Both the position numbers and the translations under genes were made by a program. Under the pieces are notes generated by a model. The model did not search any database. It was not told the origin of the DNA and saw nothing but the letters and a program-made list of their open reading frames with translations. From the NCBI GenBank assembly GCA_038323655.1, contig JBBQHE010000001.1, forward strand, positions 6,610 through 70,609: 64,000 nucleotides of DNA. The letters are read 5' to 3'. Shown here piece by piece: positions 58,221 to 64,000 of the stretch. This DNA is from Humitalea sp038323655 (GTDB lineage: Bacteria > Pseudomonadota > Alphaproteobacteria > Acetobacterales > Acetobacteraceae). How positions within the stretch are numbered: position 1 is the first letter of the stretch; each line of letters opens with the position of its first letter.

Positions 58221-59225
58221 TCAGTCGGCGCGCATGCCGGTGCGCCGCACCACATCGCCCCAGCGCACCGCCTCGGCGCGGATGAAGGCGCCGAGCTGTT
58301 CGGGCGTATCGGGCGCTGCCTCCGCGCCTTCGGCCGCGAAGCGCGCCTGCACCTCGGGGTCGCCCATCGCCTTGTGCACTTCCGCGTTCAGCCGGGCGAT
58401 GATGGGGGCCGGCACGCCGGCGGTGGTGACCACGCAATACCATTGCGTCGCCTCGAAGCCCGGCACACCCTGTTCGGCGATGGTCGGCAGGTCCGGATAG
58501 GCGCGCATACGTTGCGCGGAGGAAACCCCGAGCGCCCGCAGCCTTCCGTCGCGCACCAGCGGCATCACCGCGGTGCCGCCGCTCATGGTGAAGTTGATGG
58601 CGCCCGAAATAAGGTCGTTCATCATCGGGCCCGTGCCGCGATAGGGCACATGGGTGAATTCCACCCCGGTCTGGAAGGCCAGCGCTGCGGCGGCGACATG
58701 TGCAGCACTGCCATTGCCGGCCGAGCCGTAGGAAAGGTCGCCCGGCTTGGCACGGGCCAGTGCCAGAAGCTGCTGCAGGTTCTGCGCCGGCACACCCGGG
58801 TTCACCGCCAGCACATTGGGCACCAGCGCCTGCATGGAAATCGGCGCGAAGCCGTTGATCGGGTCGAAGTTCAGCCGGGTGTACAGGGCGGGGTTCACCC
58901 CCAGCGTGCCGATATGCCCCTGCAGCAGGGTGTAGCCATCGGGTGCCGCACGGGCCACGATCTCCTGCCCCACGGTGCCGCCGGCGCCGCCGCGGTTTTC
59001 CACCACCACCGAGACGCCGAGCGCGGCCGAAAGCTTCGGCGCCAGCACGCGGGCCATGATGTCGGTGGTGCCGCCCGGGGCGAAGGGCACGATGAAGCGG
59101 ATCGGCTTGTCGGGCCAGGTGCCTTGGGCGCGGGCGATAAAGGGAGCGGCCAGGGGTGCCAAAAGCCCGGCCGCGATCAGCCCACGGCGTGGCAGCCCGC
59201 CATCTGGCAGGTGGTGCGTTTGCAT
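58221..59225 (-). CDS. Bug/TctC family TTT substrate-binding protein (6 of 6)
   Basis: 334 residues, ATG at 59225 with GGGAGG upstream. The leader MQTHHLPDGGLPRRGLIAAG leads into a Tat-like signal ending FIARAQ (RRG pair). Family blocks are RFIVPFAPGGTTDIMARVLA and VVENRGGAGGTVGQEIVA, with PDLPTIAEQGVPGFEA in the second lobe. It lies 14 bases downstream of an SDR gene on the same strand and 19 bases upstream of the exported hydrolase gene, suggesting a three-gene minus-strand unit. The ligand is unknown. Confidence 0.93.
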   Translation of the reverse strand: MQTHHLPDGGLPRRGLIAAGLLAPLAAPFIARAQGTWPDKPIRFIVPFAPGGTTDIMARVLAPKLSAALGVSVVVENRGGAGGTVGQEIVARAAPDGYTLLQGHIGTLGVNPALYTRLNFDPINGFAPISMQALVPNVLAVNPGVPAQNLQQLLALARAKPGDLSYGSAGNGSAAHVAAAALAFQTGVEFTHVPYRGTGPMMNDLISGAINFTMSGGTAVMPLVRDGRLRALGVSSAQRMRAYPDLPTIAEQGVPGFEATQWYCVVTTAGVPAPIIARLNAEVHKAMGDPEVQARFAAEGAEAAPDTPEQLGAFIRAEAVRWGDVVRRTGMRAD

Positions 59226-59239
59226 TGTTTCCTCCCGGG

Positions 59240-59995
59240 TCAGAACGCGAAGCGGCTCATGCCGCCATCGACGGGGATGACCGTACCGGTGACATAGCCC
59301 GCGCGGGCCGATGCGAGGAAGACGCAAACATCGGCAATCTCCGCAGGATCGCCAAAGCGCCCGGCGGGGATTTCGGCATCGGCGAAGGCCTGTTCGGCTT
59401 CGGGCGTGGGGTAACGCCGCGCGATCTGCTCGCTGCGTATGCGCCCGGGCTGGAGACTGTTGATGGTGACGCCATCGGCCGCGATGTCGCGCGACAGGCC
59501 CTTGGCCCAGACATGCGCCGCGGCCTTGGCGGCGAAGGCGGCGTTGATGATCCGCGGTTCGGACGTGCCGGTGATGTTCACGATGCGGCCCCAGCCGCGT
59601 GCGCGCATCCCCGGTAGCACCGCATGGGTCAGTTCGCGCAGTCGATGAAAATTCAGCTCCATCCCTTCCTCCCAGGCGGCGCGCGGCGCGTCCAGGGCCA
59701 GCGGCCGGCTGCCGCCCGCGGCATTGACCAGGATGTCGATCCGCCCGAGGTCCGCGGTCGCGGCATCGACCAGGCGCTGCGCGGAATCCGCTTCCATCAG
59801 GTCGATCGCGACCGGGGTGATCGCAGCCCCGCCGGCGGCGGCGACTTCCTCGGCCAGTTGCTGCACCAGCGCCAGGCGGCGTGCGGCGCCGGCGACCCGC
59901 ACGCCCTCCATCGCCAGCGCCCGGGCCACGGCGCGGCCGATGCCGCTGCTGGCCCCCGTCACCAGGGCGCAGCGCGTGGCGATATCCAAATCCAT
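59240..59995 (-). CDS. SDR-family protein lacking the catalytic tyrosine
   Basis: 251 residues with the SDR cofactor motif TGASSGIGRA (residues 13-22), NAAGG at 91-95 and the C-terminal IPVDGGMSRF. The active-site strand reads VNITGTSEP, and the place of the catalytic YxxxK is NAAFAAKAAA: K157 is present but the expected Tyr is A153 (F154 next to it). This NAAFAAK arrangement may be shared by a subgroup of SDRs with altered or lost catalysis. The ATG at 59995 begins DLDIATRCALV. It precedes the Bug gene in the same direction. Confidence 0.85.
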   Translation of the reverse strand: MDLDIATRCALVTGASSGIGRAVARALAMEGVRVAGAARRLALVQQLAEEVAAAGGAAITPVAIDLMEADSAQRLVDAATADLGRIDILVNAAGGSRPLALDAPRAAWEEGMELNFHRLRELTHAVLPGMRARGWGRIVNITGTSEPRIINAAFAAKAAAHVWAKGLSRDIAADGVTINSLQPGRIRSEQIARRYPTPEAEQAFADAEIPAGRFGDPAEIADVCVFLASARAGYVTGTVIPVDGGMSRFAF

Positions 59996-60141
59996 CCTCG
60001 TATTCCCCCCGGGCCGATGCCACCCAGTGTCGCGACCGGCGCGACGGGCGGCAAGCCGGGCCAGGGCTAACCATTCGGGCAGCGGCGGCGAAGAAGGGAT
60101 CGGCAGCGGGCGCACGCCCGCACCATCGGAGGTCACAGGCC

Positions 60142-60840
60142 ATGCATCGACGCGCGCTGATCACCCTGCCCGCCCTTGCCGTGCCCATCATGGCGGGTGC
60201 CGCCGCCGCCCCGGTGGTGGTCGAGCTTTTCACCTCGCAGTCCTGCTCCTCCTGCCCGCCGGCGGATGATGTTCTGGCGGGGCTGGTGCGCGACCGGCCC
60301 GATGTGCTGGCGCTGTCCTTCCACGTCACCTACTGGGATCGCCTGGGGTGGCGGGACCCCTTCTCCCTGCCCGAGGCGACCCAGCGCCAGCGCCGCTACG
60401 CCGCGACCCTGCCGCGCGGCGCGATGGGCGCGGGCCAGATCTACACGCCGCAGATGGTGGTCCAGGGCCGGCGCGACGTCATCGGCTCAAACCGCGCGGC
60501 GGTGCTGGCGGCGATCCAGGCGGAGGCCGCGCGGCTGACCGCCGGCCCCGCCGTCAGCGTCACCATCCATGGCGAACACGCCATCGTGCAGGTCGGCGCC
60601 GGCGTGGGGGAAGGCGCCGTCTGGCTGTTCGGGCATGACGCCCGCCACGTGACGCCGGTGCGCGGCGGGGAGAACGGCGGGCGCAGGCTGGCGCAGGTCC
60701 AGGTCGTGCGCAGCGTCGTCCTCGCCGGGCGCTGGCAGGGCGCGGCTTTGCCGTTGCAGGTGGCGCGGCCGGCGGGCGAGCGCCTGGCGGTGCTGCTCCA
60801 GGGCACGGACGGCAGCATCATCGCCGCCGGGCTCGGTTGA
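60142..60840 (+). CDS. DUF1223 domain-containing thioredoxin-like exported protein
   Basis: 232 residues, ATG at 60142 with CGGAGG upstream. A signal peptide (about residues 1-22, ending GAAAA) is followed by VVELFTSQSCSSCPPADDVL, the DUF1223 N-terminus with a CxxC pair. The motifs HVTYWDRLGWRDPF and GQIYTPQMVVQGR are also typical of the family. The fold is thioredoxin-like; the function is not established, but a periplasmic redox role is likely. The stop overlaps the TTG of the decayed DUF1348 gene (TTGA). Confidence 0.9.
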   Translation: MHRRALITLPALAVPIMAGAAAAPVVVELFTSQSCSSCPPADDVLAGLVRDRPDVLALSFHVTYWDRLGWRDPFSLPEATQRQRRYAATLPRGAMGAGQIYTPQMVVQGRRDVIGSNRAAVLAAIQAEAARLTAGPAVSVTIHGEHAIVQVGAGVGEGAVWLFGHDARHVTPVRGGENGGRRLAQVQVVRSVVLAGRWQGAALPLQVARPAGERLAVLLQGTDGSIIAAGLG

Positions 60841-61315
60841 TCAGCCCTGGCCCAAAGGAACGAGGCGAGCCGCCGCCTTTTGACGCCCAGGCCGGGGCAG
60901 AGACGGCGCAGCTTGCCGAAGACGCCTGGAACAGCCGGGAACCCGCCCGCGTCGCGCTGACCTGGACCGAGGACAGCCGGTGGCGGAACCGTGCCTGGTT
61001 CCTGCAAGGCGGCCCGGCGATCGAGGCCTGCCTGGCGCACACATGGACGCGGGAACGGGACGATCGGCTGATCGGGGGGTCTGGGCCTGGCAGGGTGACC
61101 GGATCGTCCTACGCTTCGCGCATGATTGACGCGACGACTGCGGCCAGTGGTTCCGCCGTTCCGGCCACGAGACTTGGGCTCTCCGCGCGGCAGGGCTGAT
61201 GCGTCAGCGCAGCGCCAGCAGCAACGACCTGCCGATCGCGGCGGTGCGGCTGTTCCACCGGCCATCGGGACGGCGGCCTGACACGCATCCGGGCCTGTCC
61301 GACCGCGGGGTCTGA
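60837..61315 (+). pseudogene. decayed DUF1348 (SnoaL/NTF2-like) gene
   Basis: The first part encodes QLAEDAWNSREPARVALTWT and EDSRWRNRAWFLQGG, a clear DUF1348 N-terminal half, in frame 60837. At the G6 run 61074-61079 the match continues only in another frame (one base missing): WAWQGDRIVLRFAHD, then a TGA stop at 61127-61129 where the family has Trp. It then goes on as RDDCGQWFRRSGHETW and GLMRQRSASSNDLPI to a stop at 61313-61315. The family is about 150 residues and the reconstructed length fits. So there is one frameshift plus one nonsense change. A sequencing error could explain the frameshift but not both easily. Confidence 0.85.
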
Positions 61316-61584
61316 CCGCTGCCCCGCAACACCGCCATCTCGCCCGCCGGCAAGGCGGTGGAGGCAGCGCGCGGATCCCGCGCCACCTGGCGTTGCATCG
61401 AGGACACCGCCGGCTGCCCGGACCCGGTGGCGCCCGGCCGCGTCCTCGGCACCGTCCGCGCCGAGGCTCGCCGCAGCGGCCGTGGAATTTTTATCCGCAC
61501 AGCGGAACCATGCGGTCGCTCGCATCGAAACCATGATAGAACCCGCGGCGTGCCCCTGGTCGCCGCAAAGATGAGGCCCCGCCC
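61316..61584. other. intergenic region upstream of the LysR gene
   Basis: About 270 bases with no convincing gene. An AT-richer patch (GGAATTTTTATCCGC near 61483-61497) is the most promoter-like part. Open frames on both strands have shadow-type composition. Confidence 0.4.
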
Positions 61585-62469
61585 ATGGAACTTCGCGAAA
61601 TGACTTACTTCATCGCGATGTGTCGCGCGCTGAACTTCACCAAGGCGGCGGAACAGTGCTCTGTCACGCAACCGACGCTGACGCGCGGCATCCAGAAGCT
61701 GGAACGCGAGGTCGGCGCGCCGCTGTTCGCGCGCGAACGGGGGCGCACGCACCTGACCGCGCTCGGCCGCGACCTCGCGCCACGGATCGAGGATATCGTG
61801 ATGCGCAGCCTGTCGGTGCGTCGCCAGGCGGCGCTGCACCTGCGACTGCAGGGCGCCGATCTCCGGCTCGGCATCATGTGCTCGATCGGGCCGCAGCGCT
61901 TCAGCGGCTTCCTGCACAATTTCCGCGCCGACCAGCCGGGCATCGACCTTACGCTATATGACGCGACGCCTGACCGGCTGGCGGAGATGCTGCTGCTGGG
62001 CGACCTCGACGCCGCGCTGATGATCGCGCCGGATCATGCGAATGAGCGGCTGAAGGCCGAACCACTGTACGAGGAGGCCTATGCCGTCGCCTGCGGCCCG
62101 CGTCACCCCTTCGCCGCGCGACGTTCGGTGTCCATGCGCGACATGGATGGGCAGACCTACCTCTCCCGCGTGAACTGCGAGCACCGCGACATCCTGCGCG
62201 AGCACCTGCAGGCAGCCGGCGCCCGGCTGTTGAATGCCTGCCGCAGCGAACGCGAAGACTGGATCCAGAGCCTGGTAGCGACCGGCATGGGCGTCTGCTT
62301 CCTGCCCGAGTTCAGCGCGGTGCTGCCGGGGCTGGTGCTGCGGCCGATAGATGGCGCACCGATCGCCCGCCGGATCTGCCTCGTGACCGTGTCCGGCCGG
62401 CGGTGGTCCTCACCGCTTGCCAGCTTCATGGACAGCATGCGCCGCACGGCCTTCGCCGTCGCGGCGTGA
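61585..62469 (+). CDS. LysR-family transcriptional regulator
   Basis: 294 residues. The N-terminal winged helix-turn-helix reads MTYFIAMCRALNFTKAAEQC and SVTQPTLTRGIQKLEREVGA, a canonical LysR DNA-binding region. The effector domain shows LRLGIMCSIGPQRFSGFLHN and VATGMGVCFLPEF. The ATG follows GAGG at eight bases. The regulated gene is not obvious: LysR genes usually sit divergent from targets, but here the upstream neighbour is the decayed DUF1348 gene on the same strand. Confidence 0.93.
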   Translation: MELREMTYFIAMCRALNFTKAAEQCSVTQPTLTRGIQKLEREVGAPLFARERGRTHLTALGRDLAPRIEDIVMRSLSVRRQAALHLRLQGADLRLGIMCSIGPQRFSGFLHNFRADQPGIDLTLYDATPDRLAEMLLLGDLDAALMIAPDHANERLKAEPLYEEAYAVACGPRHPFAARRSVSMRDMDGQTYLSRVNCEHRDILREHLQAAGARLLNACRSEREDWIQSLVATGMGVCFLPEFSAVLPGLVLRPIDGAPIARRICLVTVSGRRWSSPLASFMDSMRRTAFAVAA

Positions 62470-62596
62470 CCGGGGGCGATGCCGCAAGCGCATCGACTCC
62501 ATACGCTCTGCGGATTGGCCGGCTGCGGCCGGCCCCGCGGATACTGCCAACCGGCTGGGCATGTTGCGTGCCCGGCCACCAATCGGAGACCGTCTT

Positions 62597-62944
62597 ATGT
62601 TGTTGTGGCGACTGACCATTGTTGCCGCCCTCGCCCTCGGCTTCGTTGCCCAGGGGGCACAGGCCCAGAGCTACCCGCGCATTACCGGGAGCGGAGAAAA
62701 CGTCATGGTCGAATACGGCCCCATGGGCCAGGGAAACCTCGTCGGTGGCGGGCGGGTCATGGTCTCGTCCAATTCCGGCATGAACATCGATGTCATGCAC
62801 CTGGACATGATCTTCTCCCAGCAGCCGCGCGAGGGCTTCGTTCCGCTGATCATCGGCTCGGGAGAGAATGCCAGCACGATCTACGTGCCGGCGGCGATGA
62901 TGGCGATGGTCGCCCGCGCCCGGGCGGCGATGCCCGCGCGCTGA
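62597..62944 (+). CDS. small exported hypothetical protein with internal GSGEN repeat
   Basis: 115 residues; signal peptide MLLWRLTIVAALALGFVAQG ending AQAQ. The mature part of about 90 residues is beta-rich and contains two related segments, ITGSGENVMVEYGP (about residues 31-44) and IIGSGENASTIYVP (about 83-96). ATG at 62597 with GGAG upstream. I do not recognise the family; similar small exported proteins would be expected in relatives. It follows the LysR gene by about 130 bases and is probably its own transcription unit. Confidence 0.75.
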   Translation: MLLWRLTIVAALALGFVAQGAQAQSYPRITGSGENVMVEYGPMGQGNLVGGGRVMVSSNSGMNIDVMHLDMIFSQQPREGFVPLIIGSGENASTIYVPAAMMAMVARARAAMPAR

Positions 62945-62950
62945 CGCTGG

Positions 62951-62977
62951 CACGGCGGGGCATGGCATGACGCCGTG
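62951..62977 (+). terminator. hairpin after the small exported protein gene
   Basis: CACGGCG (62951-62957) pairs with CGCCGTG (62971-62977), a 7-bp stem with a 13-base loop just after the stop. No T-run follows. Confidence 0.4.
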
Positions 62978-63130
62978 AGGGCATGCCTGCGCCTCTCCTT
63001 GTCCATTTCGCCGGAGGCGCGTCAGGTGACTGGCGCGTCGACCGGGTGCTGACCGGCAGCGGGGCACCGCTGCCTGTCGTTCACGCCGTCGCCATGACCG
63101 ACGGCCCTGCCAGGACCGATGCGGCCTGGG

Positions 63131-63295
63131 CTAGCCGCCGCAGGCCTCGGCCACCGCCAGCACCAGCAATACGGCCGCCGCGCGGATCGGCAGGTCCAGC
63201 ACAGCGAGGCCCAACCAGCCCGCGAGCCAGCCCCCCGCCTCAAAGGCCGGCCAGCAGGCCAGCAGCACGGTCCCGGTCATCACCACGGCGCGCAT
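63131..63295 (-). CDS. small hydrophobic membrane protein (54 residues)
   Basis: ATG at 63295 overlaps the TGA of the gene upstream (TGATG). The product is about 54 residues and almost entirely hydrophobic: MRAVVMTGTVLLACWPAFEA, then a Gly/Trp-rich turn, then LPIRAAAVLLVLAVAEACGG. Two membrane helices are likely, with a Cys near each end. It is too short to match a known family by eye. The coupling to the Cys/His-motif protein suggests a shared function at the membrane. Confidence 0.6.
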   Translation of the reverse strand: MRAVVMTGTVLLACWPAFEAGGWLAGWLGLAVLDLPIRAAAVLLVLAVAEACGG

Positions 63296-64000
63296 CACGG
63301 CAGGCGCGCGCCGTCGAGATCGGCCAGGAAGACCAGCATGTCGCCGCGCCGCTCCACCCGGCCTTCCAGGACCACCCGCAGCCCGATCAGATCGCGGAAC
63401 GCAGCGAAGCCTGCAGCCCCTTGCGCATCGGCCAGCAGCAGGAAGGCACTGCCGGCGACGGGGGCGTTGGCGACGAAGACCGCGGGAATGGCGCCCTGCA
63501 GGCATAGCGTGGCGCAGGCGCGATGCGCCAGCCCCGTCCCTGGGCGCATCGCACCGGCGGCGCATTTGCCGTCGCAGATTTCGCCCGCGATGCGCCAGCG
63601 GCCCAGGTCCTCGACGACGGGCGCCGGCGCCGGCCCCGCCACCGGCATCGGCGCCGCGCCGGTCGCCACCATGGCGATGGTGCCGCGCTGCACGACATAG
63701 CCTTCGACCGAAACCAGCCGGCCGGCGAGCGGGGCGAGGTCGCCCGCAAGGCCGGTCTTGCCATCGCCTGCCAGCAGCACGGCCCGCCCGCGCGGATGCA
63801 CCGCATCGGGGGCCAGGTGCAGCAACGGATAGGGCTGCAAGGTCAGCACCCCTTGCAGCGCAACGTTGCTCGGCAGCGACGCGGGCGCCGCCTGGCCCGG
63901 CAGCAGGGCAAATCCTGCCCCGCCAGGTTCATCGGCGGTCGCCCCCAACACCCCGGCCAGGCCCAGAAAACCCAGCAGCACCCCCGCCGCGACACGGCGC
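63295..64000 (-). CDS. exported Cys/His-motif protein of unknown family, 5' partial
   Basis: The frame is open to the right edge; residues read RRVAAGVLLGFLGLAGVLGA, part of a signal peptide or membrane anchor whose start is outside the window. About 235 residues are visible. Features are beta-rich OB-like segments (VSVEGYVVQRGTIAMVA; LIGLRVVLEGRVERRGDMLV) around a motif C-x3-C-x13-H-x2-C-x3-C (EICDGKCAAGAMRPG through LAHRACATLC). That motif could bind a metal ion. I do not recognise a named family. It is coupled by TGATG to the small membrane protein downstream. Confidence 0.75.
   Translation of the reverse strand, partial: RRVAAGVLLGFLGLAGVLGATADEPGGAGFALLPGQAAPASLPSNVALQGVLTLQPYPLLHLAPDAVHPRGRAVLLAGDGKTGLAGDLAPLAGRLVSVEGYVVQRGTIAMVATGAAPMPVAGPAPAPVVEDLGRWRIAGEICDGKCAAGAMRPGTGLAHRACATLCLQGAIPAVFVANAPVAGSAFLLLADAQGAAGFAAFRDLIGLRVVLEGRVERRGDMLVFLADLDGARLP

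Noticed and set aside
61109..61534. 141-codon minus-strand frame over the DUF1348 remnant
   Set aside because: It is antisense to recognisable DUF1348 codons and has no motif of its own.
61358..61603. 81-codon plus-strand frame before the LysR gene
   Set aside because: No ribosome binding site, no family resemblance, Arg-rich composition; it overlaps the LysR start.
62983..63507. 174-codon plus-strand frame near the right edge
   Set aside because: The first 45 codons read plausibly, but the rest is antisense to the small membrane protein and Cys/His-motif genes and turns into Arg/Pro/Ser shadow sequence.
1..64000. Mobile element, prophage or CRISPR array
   Set aside because: No transposase, integrase, phage structural gene, long inverted repeat or regularly spaced repeat was found on either strand.
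1..64000. tRNA or rRNA genes
   Set aside because: Intergenic gaps are few and short and none shows a tRNA-like cloverleaf with a TTCGA(A/N)TC loop; no rRNA sequence is recognisable.

Overview
The window is a dense, GC-rich stretch of an alphaproteobacterial chromosome, most likely from a Roseomonas-like member of the Acetobacteraceae (Rhodospirillales). The lineage is an inference from several things together: codon use strongly biased to G/C, a class II DAHP synthase, a KpsMTE-type capsule exporter, many solo Bug-type (tripartite tricarboxylate transporter, TTT) binding proteins, and the style of the hypothetical proteins. I see no rRNA, tRNA, CRISPR array, phage or insertion sequence. Both window edges cut genes: a TRAP permease on the left and a Cys-rich exported protein on the right.

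Layout. 1-10.4 kb: the end of a TRAP transporter with a cyclase-family hydrolase, an AI-2E permease, a small secreted PepSY-like protein, SelO AMPylase with a VTT membrane protein and an esterase, then a Bug binding protein coupled to a molybdopterin dehydrogenase subunit. 10.4-13.2 kb: a sugar-acid module (IdnO-like SDR, D-2-hydroxyacid dehydrogenase, IdnD-like dehydrogenase). 13.2-23.7 kb: a minus-strand housekeeping run (class II DAHP synthase, nicotinate phosphoribosyltransferase, DMT exporter, NAD synthetase, two paralogous unknown proteins, GltX, CysS, a DUF305 protein, TrmJ, a hydrolase), in which almost every junction is a 4-nt stop/start overlap. 23.9-30 kb: a chemoreceptor, an oxidoreductase, and a BKACE/enoyl-CoA hydratase/DUF1028/Bug catabolic group.

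30-43.1 kb is a polysaccharide (capsule) locus: two GT4 glycosyltransferases, a KpsD/Wza-like exporter, KpsE, KpsT, KpsM and a lipoprotein on the minus strand. Divergent from these are a KpsC-like Kdo transferase whose N-terminal domain looks eroded and an SDR. A VTT protein and a GT2 glycosyltransferase follow. 43.2-51.3 kb: heme A synthase, a soluble multi-PAS histidine kinase, TldD, a TauE-like permease, an M23 peptidase and XseA.

51.4-60 kb is the most distinctive accessory region. Four Bug binding proteins alternate with different enzymes (MmgE/PrpD, a PhnZ-like HD oxygenase, two alpha/beta hydrolases, an SDR), many of them translationally coupled, and no TctA/TctB membrane component is in the window. 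The PhnZ-like protein keeps every metal ligand I could align but has His in place of the Glu that belongs to the substrate-sensing pair. The SDR lacks the catalytic Tyr. Just downstream is a decayed DUF1348 gene with a one-base frameshift plus a Trp-to-stop change. The right end carries a LysR regulator, a small secreted protein, a 54-residue membrane protein and a truncated Cys/His-motif protein.

Many starts are GTG or TTG, and one well-supported start is CTG. Short tandem duplications of 12-15 bp sit at or near the ends of several genes.
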